From the NCBI GenBank assembly GCA_039819085.1, contig JBCBSQ010000003.1:124001-188000 (forward strand): 64,000 nucleotides of DNA, read 5' to 3'. The notes below the pieces were generated by a model. The model searched no databases and had not been told where the DNA came from. It saw only the letters and a program-made list of their open reading frames with translations. Made by a program: the position numbers and the translations under genes. Below, in pieces: positions 9,922-18,364 of the stretch. Origin of the DNA: MED-G105 sp039819085. Lineage in GTDB: Bacteria; Pseudomonadota; Alphaproteobacteria; Caulobacterales; Parvularculaceae. Positions within the stretch are counted from its first letter, which is position 1. Each line of letters opens with the position of its first letter.

Positions 9922-10139
9922 TTCTCTTTGTATTCAAATCATCCGATGCGCGCATGATGCGCGGGGCCCCGCCTATGGCTGAGTCCGCTCGCCGCCTGGC
10001 GCGGCCCTGATTGTCGTCCTTCTTTTCATGTATCGTTCAGTTTTTCGAGATGATTTTCCATTAATCAGATGACGTCAGAGGTCCTTATGCGGGCCTTGCG
10101 GCGGCTATTGCGCCCTAATGAGCGCATGGAGACAGGTGA

Positions 10140-11174
10140 GTGTCGAAAATCCGTGTCTTGATCGTGGATGACTCCCGAACGATGCGGGCCGTTATCCGGG
10201 CCGCGTTGGCGCAAGATCGCGAGATTGAAGTCGTCGGGGAGGCGGGCGAGCCCTACGAGGCGCGTGACGCGATGAAGCGGCTTAATCCGGACGTGGTGAC
10301 CCTGGACGTTGAGATGCCAAAAATGAACGGCCTCGATTTCCTGGAAAAGATCATGCGCTTGAGGCCGACGCCGGTCGTGATGATCTCGTCGTTGACCCAA
10401 CAGGGCGCGGCTGCGTCGATTGAAGCGCTTGCGCTCGGCGCCGTCGACATTGTCGGGAAGCCGAATGGCAGCGCGTTGATCGGCGGTTTCGCTGGGCTTG
10501 CGGAGAAGGTAAAGGCCGCGGCGCTTAGTCATGTCGGGCGGACTTCGACCCGTGTGGCCCGGACGGCGGCGATCTCGGATTTTCGCCCAACAGACAAATA
10601 TGTCTTTATTGGCGCGTCGACTGGCGGGGTCGAGGCTTTGGGCGCGATTATTGAAAGCTTTCCGGCCAATTGCCCGCCGACCCTAATCACTCAGCACATG
10701 CCGGAGCTGTTTACCGCAAGTTTCGCCGAGCGTCTAAATCGGTCCTGTCAAGCGACCGTCGCTGAAGCCGTGTCCGGCGCTCCGCTCAGGCCGGGAACGG
10801 TCTACATCGCGCCAGGCGGCGCGCGTCACTTGACGGTGACAAGCGGCCCGTCCCCTACCTGCCGCTTGCGGGAAGGCGATCTTGTGCAAGGACACCGTCC
10901 GTCCGTAGACATGCTGTTTCAATCGGCCTCCAAGCTCGGTGATCGCGCCATCGGCGTCATTCTAACTGGAATGGGATCGGATGGGGCAACGGGCCTTAAA
11001 GCGATGCGCGCCGCCGGCGCCTACACCATTGGACAGGACAGCGCATCAAGCGTCGTCTATGGCATGCCTCGCGCGGCCTACGATCTTGGCGCAGTGGGCC
11101 GCCAAGCGCCGCTTGATCAGATTGCGCAGGAAATTCTCTCCGTCGCCGCTGAGAAAGCCCGCCCCGCCGTCTAA
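10140..11174 (+). CDS. cheB: Chemotaxis protein-glutamate methylesterase CheB
   Basis: A 344-residue response-regulator methylesterase that demethylates and deamidates chemoreceptors. The receiver domain (about 1-120) has the acidic pair Asp10/Asp11 and the phosphoacceptor Asp56 in VVTLDVEMPKMNG. The C-terminal CheB domain has the catalytic Ser in FIGASTGGVEAL, His in LITQHMPE and Asp in LTGMGSDGA. The start is GTG at 10140 after GGAGACAG. It is on the opposite strand to the rest of the che genes and converges on them across 300 bases, so it probably has its own promoter. Confidence 0.95.
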   Translation: MSKIRVLIVDDSRTMRAVIRAALAQDREIEVVGEAGEPYEARDAMKRLNPDVVTLDVEMPKMNGLDFLEKIMRLRPTPVVMISSLTQQGAAASIEALALGAVDIVGKPNGSALIGGFAGLAEKVKAAALSHVGRTSTRVARTAAISDFRPTDKYVFIGASTGGVEALGAIIESFPANCPPTLITQHMPELFTASFAERLNRSCQATVAEAVSGAPLRPGTVYIAPGGARHLTVTSGPSPTCRLREGDLVQGHRPSVDMLFQSASKLGDRAIGVILTGMGSDGATGLKAMRAAGAYTIGQDSASSVVYGMPRAAYDLGAVGRQAPLDQIAQEILSVAAEKARPAV

Positions 11175-11477
11175 AAAATTTCGTCTTGGGCCGCCTTTTC
11201 TCGTTCGCTTATCTCGCGCGCATCCTCAAGTTGATCTGTCCACCTTCTTTTGCGTCCAGAGCGTCCCGACAAAATCGCCCGAGCATATGATCAGGCGCGC
11301 GTACGCCGATGAAATGTCGGCGCGACGCTGAGCTGTCCGGATCGTTCTTTGTCGCACGAACAGTGCGCGCGCCGAACGCAATTCATCAATGTTCGACAGA
11401 TCGCGAGGCGCTTGCACTCGAGTGCTCGATGTTGAGTTGAGGGCCTCTGGCGATTGTAGGAAGGATCTCGCCGCCAG
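11175..11477. other. Convergent intergenic region between cheB and the che operon
   Basis: About 300 bases without a credible gene. Short open frames here lack a ribosome binding site and coding character. A run CTAAAAAATTT follows cheB, but no clear terminator stem was seen on either strand. Confidence 0.4.
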
Positions 11478-11864
11478 TTAGAAGAGTTCAACGTCGCCGG
11501 CGCTTGTCGTTGCGAGATCCAGATCCTCGCCTTCGAGTGACGGATCGCGGAGGCGACCGGCGAGATCGGCCAGCGTCAGGTATTTCGCCGCGCGCTCTGT
11601 GTCGAAGGCGAATTCCTCGGCCGTCGAAAGGGCCTGAATGTACTGGGCGAGGTTCTCCAGCTGTTGGGTGATCGTGTCGATTTCCTGAAGGTCGTGGACG
11701 CCGCGATGCTCCGCTGGCAGAGTTTCGGAGAGGATCTCGCACAGAGAATCCTGCAGGCGCTGGGTCGCGGCCGCAACCCCCTGAAGCTCCTGGCCGACGC
11801 GACTTAGCACTTCGCCGCAAGGCGTCAGAAAGCGCCGCCCGTGTTGTTGCGCGTAGATGCTCAT
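11478..11864 (-). CDS. Small helical protein coupled to cheY, candidate CheZ-like phosphatase
   Basis: A 128-residue, apparently all-helical soluble protein. No family was recognised with certainty. Residues 60-70 read QEIDTITQQLE, giving Asp63-x3-Gln67, the spacing of the catalytic Asp/Gln pair in CheZ (D-L-T-G-Q in Escherichia coli). The C-terminus is a flexible acidic tail ending SAGDVELF, comparable in position to the CheY-binding tail of CheZ. The ATG at 11864 overlaps the stop of the upstream cheY (ATGA), mirroring the cheY-cheZ order of enterobacteria. It is shorter than classic CheZ (about 214 residues). Function as a CheY-P phosphatase is an inference; it could instead be another che-operon accessory protein. 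Confidence 0.6.
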   Translation of the reverse strand: MSIYAQQHGRRFLTPCGEVLSRVGQELQGVAAATQRLQDSLCEILSETLPAEHRGVHDLQEIDTITQQLENLAQYIQALSTAEEFAFDTERAAKYLTLADLAGRLRDPSLEGEDLDLATTSAGDVELF

Positions 11865-12247
11865 AGTTTGCCAACCACCTGTTCTATGCACGCCTGAAGA
11901 GACTGAGGTGTGAACGGCTTCTTGAGAAAGTTATTGACGCCGTATTCCCGGGCCTTATTTATTAATTCTTTCTCGGCGCTTCCTGTTACAAGAATAAAGC
12001 CGATTTTTCTCGTAACTTTATTTTCCCGGAGCGCCTTCAAGAGCTGTAGTCCATCCATTTCCGGCATGTTGTAGTCGGAGATAACGAGGTGCGCCGGATT
12101 TCCGACCAATGAGGTCAGAGCGGCTTTGCCGTCCCGGCGGAAGTCAATGTTCTTTACGCCGAGGCGCTCCAATGGCTGTATCAGGAGGCCACGACTGGTC
12201 GACATGTCGTCGACGACCATGATCTTTATGTTGTCACGTAGCGCCAT
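11861..12247 (-). CDS. cheY: Chemotaxis response regulator CheY (second copy)
   Basis: A 128-residue single-domain receiver that carries the chemotaxis signal to the flagellar switch or acts as a phosphate sink. Acidic pair Asp13/Asp14, phosphoacceptor Asp58 (VISDYNMPEMDG), Thr88 and Lys110 (FLKKPF) are all in place. The ATG at 12247 was chosen because GGGGAAG precedes it; a longer frame to 12304 starts without one. It follows cheR by 67 bases and overlaps the next gene by four bases. There is another cheY at the head of the operon; which one binds the motor is not evident. Confidence 0.92.
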   Translation of the reverse strand: MALRDNIKIMVVDDMSTSRGLLIQPLERLGVKNIDFRRDGKAALTSLVGNPAHLVISDYNMPEMDGLQLLKALRENKVTRKIGFILVTGSAEKELINKAREYGVNNFLKKPFTPQSLQACIEQVVGKL

Positions 12248-12314
12248 TTTAGCTTCCCCGTCTACTTCCGTACGCAATTGAAAGTACGTATAGATTGGTA
12301 TCATTAATCAAAGG

Positions 12315-13166
12315 TCAAACGGGTTGCTTTCTGTACGCCGTGACGCCGTCAGGCTTGAGGAGCGCACGAGCCGAACCGCTGACGCGTTCTGAGTGGCCGA
12401 CATAGATCTTTCCTTGCGGGTCTAGGAGCTTTGCGAAGCGACTCCACACCATTTCCTGCGTCTCCTGATCGAAGTAGATGACGACGTTCCGGCAAAAAAT
12501 GACGTCGAAGGGGCCCTTGACTGGCCATGGCTCAATCAGGTTCATGCGCCTGAAGCTGATGAGCGACCTAACGTTTGGCTTGACGGCCACCTGCGAGTGA
12601 TCCGCACTTTGAAAGTACATAGACTGATCATGCGCAGATATGTTTGCGATCAATGAATCGTCATAGACGCCGCGTTCGGCCGTCGCCAGCACCTCCGGGT
12701 CGATATCGGTCGCGAGGATCTTGAAGTCGAATTTGCCTATGTTCGGGGCGACAGAGAGCGTCGTAAGCGCAAGGCAGTAGGGTTCCTGGCCAGTTGAGCA
12801 GCCAGCGGACCAGAGACGCACACGACCGCCCGCCTCGGCTTTCCGGACTAGCCCCGGCAATATGTTCTCGCGTAAATCATCGAAATGGTGCGGCTCTCGA
12901 AAGAAATAGGTCACATTGGTCGTGAGCGCTGACAAGAAGACGCCGCGTTCGTCTTCACCTTCCGGAGTTTCGACGAAATCACAGTACGCGGAGAATGTGG
13001 ATAGACCGAGAGCGCGAACGCGCTTTGCAAGCCTCGAATAGACAAGGGATTTCTTCGCGCTTGTGAGCGCTATTCCGGCGTCGGCGTGGATAATGCTCGC
13101 GACGCGGTCAAAATCCCGCTCGGACATCACGACGTCTTCAATGCCTGCTAACGGCGTCAGATTCAT
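12315..13166 (-). CDS. cheR: Chemoreceptor glutamate methyltransferase CheR
   Basis: A 283-residue S-adenosylmethionine-dependent methyltransferase acting on chemoreceptor glutamates. The N-terminal helical CheR_N domain is followed by NVTYFFREPHHF (about 84-95) and the SAM-binding loop SAGCSTGQEPYCLAL (from about residue 120); the common E-E-P is Q-E-P here. Later motifs are ATDIDPEVL and FDVIFCRNVVIYF. The ATG at 13166 overlaps the cheW stop by four bases, so translation is probably coupled. Its antagonist cheB is on the other strand. Confidence 0.95.
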   Translation of the reverse strand: MNLTPLAGIEDVVMSERDFDRVASIIHADAGIALTSAKKSLVYSRLAKRVRALGLSTFSAYCDFVETPEGEDERGVFLSALTTNVTYFFREPHHFDDLRENILPGLVRKAEAGGRVRLWSAGCSTGQEPYCLALTTLSVAPNIGKFDFKILATDIDPEVLATAERGVYDDSLIANISAHDQSMYFQSADHSQVAVKPNVRSLISFRRMNLIEPWPVKGPFDVIFCRNVVIYFDQETQEMVWSRFAKLLDPQGKIYVGHSERVSGSARALLKPDGVTAYRKQPV

Positions 13167-13630
13167 GCCGCCTCGCTCCGGACAGGCGGCGTTATCCGCT
13201 CCAGGTCCACAAAACGAATCATGCGGTCCTCGATCGAAAGCACGCCTTTGACGAATGACTTCGCCGTGTCGGACGCCACGTCGGGCGTCGGCTGCATGGT
13301 CTCGTCGATGATCGTCAGAATGTCGGAAACCGCGTCGACAAGAAGCCCCATTTCCTTGCCGCGAATCTGGGTGACGATGATGACGTGGCGCGCGGAGGCT
13401 TCCGTCAGTTCAAGGCCCAACCGGGAAGCGAGGTCCACAATCGGCAGCACGGACCCGCGTAAATTGATCACGCCACGGACATAAGCCGGGGAGTGCGGCA
13501 ACCGCGTCGCCGCCGTCCATCCCCGGATTTCGCGAACGGACATGATGTCGACGCAGTACTCCTGGTCGTCGACGCAAAACGCCACCAGCTTCTTCGGTAA
13601 CGAGGTCGAGGAAGCGCTGTCGTAGGTCAT
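13163..13630 (-). CDS. cheW: Chemotaxis coupling protein CheW
   Basis: A 155-residue CheW-domain protein linking receptors to the CheA kinase. The family core is clear: FCVDDQEYCVDIMSVREIRGW, PAYVRGVINLRGSVLPIVDL, and GLLVDAVSDILTI. The ATG at 13630 lies 4 bases after the cheA stop; its own stop overlaps cheR. No chemoreceptor gene is present in the window, so the receptors of this array are encoded elsewhere. Confidence 0.95.
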   Translation of the reverse strand: MTYDSASSTSLPKKLVAFCVDDQEYCVDIMSVREIRGWTAATRLPHSPAYVRGVINLRGSVLPIVDLASRLGLELTEASARHVIIVTQIRGKEMGLLVDAVSDILTIIDETMQPTPDVASDTAKSFVKGVLSIEDRMIRFVDLERITPPVRSEAA

Positions 13631-13634
13631 GCGG

Positions 13635-15941
13635 CTAGCTCGCTAGCTCTAGCGGTTGCTCGGCGGGCGCAATCGCGCCGCCGGCGTTAGAGACAAGCGC
13701 TTCTGCGTCGAGGATGAGGGCGATGCGTCCGTCGCCAAGGATCGTCGCGGCCGCGATGCCGCGGACCTGCCCGTAATTGCTTTCAAGGCCTTTGATGACC
13801 ACTTGACGTTGATCGTGAATAGAATCGACTGCGAGCGCAGTCCCAACGCCGTCATCCGTCTCGACAAGGAGGATAACCTGGTCATGGAAGTCCGACTTCG
13901 GATTTCGATAGCCGAGCTGCGCGCCGACATCGACGATCGGCACGAAGGTGCCGCGTATTCTGACCGTCGGACCGTCGGCGCACACATTGTGGAGGTCGGC
14001 TTCGTTCGGTTGAAGCGTTTCGATGACGGCGCTGATTGGCACGACGAGCGTTTGTCCGGCGACGTCGACGACCATGCCATCGAGCACGGCGAGCGTCAGT
14101 GGCAGGCTGATGCTGAACGTCGTGCCCTCGCCAGGCGTCGACGCGACCGAAATGCGCCCCCCAAGAGCCTGTATGGCGCGTTTGACGACGTCCATCCCGA
14201 CGCCGCGGCCGGACAGGTCCGACACTTCGCTTGCCGTCGAAAAGCCTGGTAGAAACAAAAGATTATCGATCTCGCTATTGGTGAGTTCCGCGTCCTCCGG
14301 AATGAGACCCTTGTCGATCGCGATTTGCTTGACGCGTTCCCGATTGATGCCGGCGCCATCGTCGCCGACTTCAATTACAACGCGTCCTGAGCGATGCGCC
14401 GCTGTCAAAAGAACGGCGCCGCGCGCGGACTTTCCGTTGGCTTCTCGTTTGTCAGGTGTCTCAAGACCATGGTCGACCGCGTTGCGGATCATGTGCGTCA
14501 ATGGATCGGCGAGTCGTTCGATGACGGTCTTATCAACTTCAGTCGTCTCGCCTTCGACGTGTAGTTCGACCGATTTTCCGGTCGCGTCCGACGCCTCGCG
14601 GACGATTCGAGACATGCGCTGGAACAAAGACTTCACAGGCTGCGCGCGGATCGCCATCACGCTTTCCTGAATCTCGCGGGTCAGTTGTTTGAATTCCTCC
14701 AGGCCTGTCGCGACATTTGAGTTGTGGTTGTCGCTCGCCTCCATGACGCATTCTGACAGCATTGCCTGATTTATGACGAGCTCGCCGACGAGGTTGATGA
14801 GCCTGTCGACGCGATCAAGCTCCACCCGGACGGTCGGCTTCGGGCCGCCGCCGGCTTCTTTCGCTGCGGTTTTTCCAGCGGCTGGCTTCGACGCCGGCTT
14901 TGGCGCCGGCGGTTCTGGGGGCGTCGGTTTGGCCGCAGGGTCCGGGGCGGCGTCATTTTGCTCCGCCTGCGCTTCAGTGGAGGACGTCGCGGGGATCTCA
15001 GCCAGCGGATCGTCTGAGGAGGCGCTTTGCGCCGTCGGCTCGACTGTAGAGTCGCCTGGCGCGCCCATATCCGGCGCCTGCGCCTGCGCCTGCGTTTGCG
15101 TCGCGCCGCCGCCGAGGAGCTTGATGCCAAGTTCGCAATCGCCCTGGACAAATTCAAACGTAGCCGCAACGTCCTCTTCGGAGGACTCAGTCGTCAGCAG
15201 CACCGTCCAGGACAGGTACGCACCTTCAGGATCTACTTCGCCGAGCAGCGGCAGGTCATCAGTATTGCATTGGATTTCCGCCTCGCCGAACGTCGTGAGC
15301 GCGCGCAGGAGGAGAAAGGTCTCGTTGCCTCTGCTGTAAAGCTCAGGGAAAGGACGGAAGTCGATGCGGTACCGCTGCTGACCATCGTCTTGGGCGTCCG
15401 CCTCGAACGCCTCCAGACCTTCGCCGGAGTCCTGGGTCTCCGCGATGGAGGCGCCAGAGGTCTCCGCTTCGTCGGCGTCGGCATTGTCGTCGCCGACATC
15501 GATCGTCATCGGCACAAAATCGTCGGTTGCGTCTTCATCCTCCGCGGCGCATTCCTCTTTTCCGATGTGCGCGGTCAATTCCGCTAAGACGTCCGCATGC
15601 GCCGCGTCATCGATTTCATCGTTCGCTTGCGAGGCGCGCACAAGGTCAGCCAGGACGTCGCCTGACTTCAGCAATGTGCGCATCACCGGTTCGCTCGCAA
15701 CCAGACGGGCGGCGCGCACTTCGTCCAGCGTCGTCTCGAAGGAGTGGGCGAAACGCACGAGGCTCTCAAGACCGAAGGCTCCGGCGCCGCCCTTGATGGA
15801 GTGGACCGCCCGGAAGACCGCGTTCACCGTCTCTGCGTCGGCTTCGCCGGAGTTCATCGACAGAAGGCCTGCCTCCATCGCTTCGAGCAGCTCCTCGCAT
15901 TCCAGGAAGAACGTCTCGCGTATTTCTTCCATCTGATCCAT
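13635..15941 (-). CDS. cheA: Chemotaxis histidine kinase CheA
   Basis: A 768-residue kinase with the full domain set. The N-terminal HPt domain carries the phosphorylatable His47 in AVFRAVHSIKGGAG. A long acidic, Gln/Ala- and Pro/Ala/Lys-rich linker (about 280-370) follows, then dimerisation, the ATPase with N-box LTHMIRNAVDHGLE and G boxes VGDDGAGI and GRGVGMDVV, and a C-terminal CheW-like regulatory domain. It phosphorylates CheY and CheB. Located between a cheY (18 bases upstream) and cheW. The linker includes a short stretch of GCC/CAG codon repeats (A-Q-A-Q-A-Q). Confidence 0.97.
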   Translation of the reverse strand: MDQMEEIRETFFLECEELLEAMEAGLLSMNSGEADAETVNAVFRAVHSIKGGAGAFGLESLVRFAHSFETTLDEVRAARLVASEPVMRTLLKSGDVLADLVRASQANDEIDDAAHADVLAELTAHIGKEECAAEDEDATDDFVPMTIDVGDDNADADEAETSGASIAETQDSGEGLEAFEADAQDDGQQRYRIDFRPFPELYSRGNETFLLLRALTTFGEAEIQCNTDDLPLLGEVDPEGAYLSWTVLLTTESSEEDVAATFEFVQGDCELGIKLLGGGATQTQAQAQAPDMGAPGDSTVEPTAQSASSDDPLAEIPATSSTEAQAEQNDAAPDPAAKPTPPEPPAPKPASKPAAGKTAAKEAGGGPKPTVRVELDRVDRLINLVGELVINQAMLSECVMEASDNHNSNVATGLEEFKQLTREIQESVMAIRAQPVKSLFQRMSRIVREASDATGKSVELHVEGETTEVDKTVIERLADPLTHMIRNAVDHGLETPDKREANGKSARGAVLLTAAHRSGRVVIEVGDDGAGINRERVKQIAIDKGLIPEDAELTNSEIDNLLFLPGFSTASEVSDLSGRGVGMDVVKRAIQALGGRISVASTPGEGTTFSISLPLTLAVLDGMVVDVAGQTLVVPISAVIETLQPNEADLHNVCADGPTVRIRGTFVPIVDVGAQLGYRNPKSDFHDQVILLVETDDGVGTALAVDSIHDQRQVVIKGLESNYGQVRGIAAATILGDGRIALILDAEALVSNAGGAIAPAEQPLELAS

Positions 15942-15959
15942 GGCGTCGGTCCCTCCAGC

Positions 15960-16328
15960 TTAACGCGCGACGCGTCGGATCGCGGAGACGAGCTTGGTTT
16001 TTTCGAAAGGCTTGACGATCCAGCCCGTGGCGCCGGCGCGTTTGGCGCGCGCCTTCAGTTCCGGGGCGCTTTCCGTCGTCAGCACAAGGATTGGCTTGGC
16101 GCGGTGTGGACCGCCGCTCTGCCGCACGCCGTCAATAAAACCGAAGCCGTCGAGGTTTGGCATATTGATGTCGGTGATGATCACATTTGGGTCGATCGCG
16201 CCAAGCACTTCAAGGCCATGGATGCCGTCTTCGGCGACATGGACTTCAAATCCTTCTCCTGCGAGCGCTATACGGATCATCTCCCGCATTGTGCGGGAGT
16301 CGTCTACGGCGAGGACGGTCAGCGGCAC
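15960..16328 (-). CDS. cheY: Chemotaxis response regulator CheY (first copy)
   Basis: A 122-residue receiver-only protein. Asp9/Asp10 and phosphoacceptor Asp53 (ITDINMPNLDGFGF) are visible, as are Thr/Ser and Lys in VLTTES and IVKPFEKTK. The start codon is GTG at 16328, six bases after the STAS gene stop. Order STAS-cheY-cheA is common in alphaproteobacterial che clusters. It differs clearly in sequence from the other CheY at 11861-12247, so this is not a recent duplication. Confidence 0.94.
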   Translation of the reverse strand: MPLTVLAVDDSRTMREMIRIALAGEGFEVHVAEDGIHGLEVLGAIDPNVIITDINMPNLDGFGFIDGVRQSGGPHRAKPILVLTTESAPELKARAKRAGATGWIVKPFEKTKLVSAIRRVAR

Positions 16329-16334
16329 TTTCTA

Positions 16335-16604
16335 CTACTCCGAAATTCCAAGAGTTGACGGGTCGACGCCAAGCATAAGGAGGCAGTCGACAAGTTCTTC
16401 AGAAGCGTTTCGGATCTTTACGCCTCCCTTGCCATAAGTTTTCGCTGCGGCGAGGATAAGTTGAAGACACTGGCCGCCCAGGAACGTTACTTCCGAGCCG
16501 TCCGCGACGATCGACCCATGGCCGATCGACAAATCGTCCTTGAGGTCTTTCGCCGCTTGAAGGTCCAAGCGCGGCTCGAGAACGATGAATGCTTCGTCCG
16601 ACAT
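16335..16604 (-). CDS. STAS-domain protein at the head of the chemotaxis operon
   Basis: An 89-residue single STAS domain. The central strand-helix reads SEVTFLGGQCLQLILAA, which aligns with the anti-sigma antagonist motif containing an Asp-Ser-Ser; here the phosphorylatable Ser position appears to be Gly, so regulation by Ser phosphorylation as in SpoIIAA is unlikely. STAS proteins at this position in alphaproteobacterial che operons are known, but their role is not settled. First gene of the operon, with a candidate CtrA-like box about 126 bases upstream of its ATG. Confidence 0.8.
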   Translation of the reverse strand: MSDEAFIVLEPRLDLQAAKDLKDDLSIGHGSIVADGSEVTFLGGQCLQLILAAAKTYGKGGVKIRNASEELVDCLLMLGVDPSTLGISE

Positions 16605-17035
16605 GCCTTGTTGATCCGTGTCTTTTCGTTTGCCGAAGGCGGAACGTCATTTCGTCCGGCGCGTCGTCCTTTCCCGAGGGCGGCGAGCGCGCAAAACGCG
16701 TGTTGCTCCATACTGATATAGCCGTACGGTTAAGACATCATTATTGCTCAAGAAGATGGGGCGCGGACGAGATGAAAGCGGGCGCGCCTAGATCGTGGTC
16801 TTTATTGTTGAGGAGCAATCCAATCCGGGCGACGCGCCCTGCGAGCGTCACGTTGCGCCGATCAATTCGGCGTCGATGGATAGCCGCCTGTCGCCTGGAG
16901 GTCGCCGAAGGATCGCCGCCGGCGTCAATGCGGGTTGCGTCCCGGTTGCGAATTGAGCGCTCAATGGTTGGGACGCTGATCCGCACCAGCTTCGTCAGGG
17001 CGTTTTCGTAAGCCCTTCACGGTTCGTCTCGCTCT
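16605..17035. other. Intergenic region upstream of the che operon
   Basis: About 430 bases between the diguanylate cyclase stop and the che operon start. It should hold the che promoter, read leftward. Open frames on both strands here are Arg/Ser-rich and without ribosome binding sites, and were not accepted as genes. A TTAA-N7-TTAT element lies at 16730-16744. Confidence 0.4.
16730..16744. promoter_or_regulatory. Candidate CtrA-like box upstream of che operon
   Basis: The sequence TTAAGACATCATTAT matches TTAA-N7-TTAA with one mismatch in the second half. It lies 126 bases upstream of the first che gene. CtrA controls motility genes in many alphaproteobacteria. Pattern match only. Confidence 0.3.
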
Positions 17036-18085
17036 TCAGACTGTCTCGCAGAGCTGAAAGGGCGCTTCGTCTTCGCTGACGACGCAATCCCGTCCGCGCC
17101 GTTTTGCTTCGTATAGGCACTGATCAGCGCGTTCAACGACGTCAGCGATCTCATCGCCGTCCATGATCGCCGCAACGCCGAACGAGATCGTCACGCGGCC
17201 GATCAATTCCTGCGTCGCTTTGCGCGTGATGCGATGGGAAGCGACCTCGTGGCGCAGCTTCTCGGCCAAGGCTTTCGCATTGCTAAGGCTGGTGTAGGGC
17301 AGGACGACGGCGAACTCTTCGCCGCCATAGCGCGCAACGAGGTCACGGCCTTTTGTGTTCGCCTTCAGCGCCTGCGCCACTAGTTTCAACACCTGATCGC
17401 CGATCTGATGGCCCCACCGGTCATTGAAGTTCTTGAAGTGATCCACGTCGCCAAGGATCAGGCAGGCCTCCATTTGTTCTTCGAGCCGCTCCGCGAACAC
17501 TTCCTCCATAAACAAGTCGAACTTCTTGCGGTTGGCGATGCCGGTTAGGCCGTCGGTGAGCGCTTCCTGTCGCGCGCGATTGATATCCGTACGCAGCGTT
17601 TTCAGCTCTTCGCTCGCGTCAGCGAGACGACGTTCGAGCGCTTCGCTTTTTGTCGCCATTGACGAAGCCGCGGAGGAGACCGTTTCCAGGATCTCGCCGA
17701 CGGCCGCTGGTTCATTGTTTTCTTCAAGGCGCGCCTGGGCGTCGCGCACCGTCGAGCCGAACTTGCTGAATTCGGACTCGCTTTCCGAGACATGATCGAT
17801 GATCTCGGAGACCTTCTCAGTAATATCACCAGAGGCGGTGAGGACTTCGCTTGCAACCCGAACGTCTGCAAAGAAACGTTCATGGATTTCCCGCGTAACG
17901 CAATCCTCTAGTGGATGGCTCTCCTCCAGGGCGCGCTTCAATGCGGAGGAAAGAGCGGGGTTTTCGCCGGCAATGTGCGTAAACCATAGCTCAAACGCGA
18001 TTGGTGAGGCGCGCACGACATTTTCACAGACATTTTGCAGCGCTTCGCGGGCAATTGCGAAGGACTTTTCCGGCGATAACGTCAT
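17036..18085 (-). CDS. Diguanylate cyclase (GGDEF domain)
   Basis: A 349-residue protein with an uncharacterised helical N-terminal region (about 1-120), a coiled-coil stretch, and a C-terminal GGDEF domain. LILGDVDHFKNFNDRWGHQI and the active-site ARYGGEEFAVVLP are intact, so it should make cyclic di-GMP. The inhibitory-site position reads KGRD, lacking the first Arg of RxxD, so product inhibition may be weak. ATG 18085 is used; ATG 18100 in the same frame is possible. No transmembrane segment. Lying between che and fliM, it probably links c-di-GMP to motility, as inferred from position. Confidence 0.9.
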   Translation of the reverse strand: MTLSPEKSFAIAREALQNVCENVVRASPIAFELWFTHIAGENPALSSALKRALEESHPLEDCVTREIHERFFADVRVASEVLTASGDITEKVSEIIDHVSESESEFSKFGSTVRDAQARLEENNEPAAVGEILETVSSAASSMATKSEALERRLADASEELKTLRTDINRARQEALTDGLTGIANRKKFDLFMEEVFAERLEEQMEACLILGDVDHFKNFNDRWGHQIGDQVLKLVAQALKANTKGRDLVARYGGEEFAVVLPYTSLSNAKALAEKLRHEVASHRITRKATQELIGRVTISFGVAAIMDGDEIADVVERADQCLYEAKRRGRDCVVSEDEAPFQLCETV

Positions 18086-18364
18086 TGGCGACACCCGCAT
18101 GCGCGCCGCAGCGCGCGGCTTCTCGATTTGGCTGCGCGCAGAGTATAATGCAAATTCCTTTAGAGAATTCTATTCGTCACTGGTTACGCGTAAATTTTGA
18201 TTCATTTTATTCAACCTTGACCGCAGGCCATCAAAGGCAAATCGACAAACCTGCATAGCGTCGCCGCCGGCATCGTCAGTCTGCGTGCGCGCCTAGGGAG
18301 ATTGGACGTCAATTGGAACTGGCTTACGGGTGAAAGACTCATTCGCCCGACGCCGCCGTGGCGA

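Noticed and set aside
16589..17011. Open frames on both strands upstream of the che operon
   Set aside because: Arg/Ser-rich composition, no ribosome binding site, no recognisable motif and partial overlap with the STAS gene.
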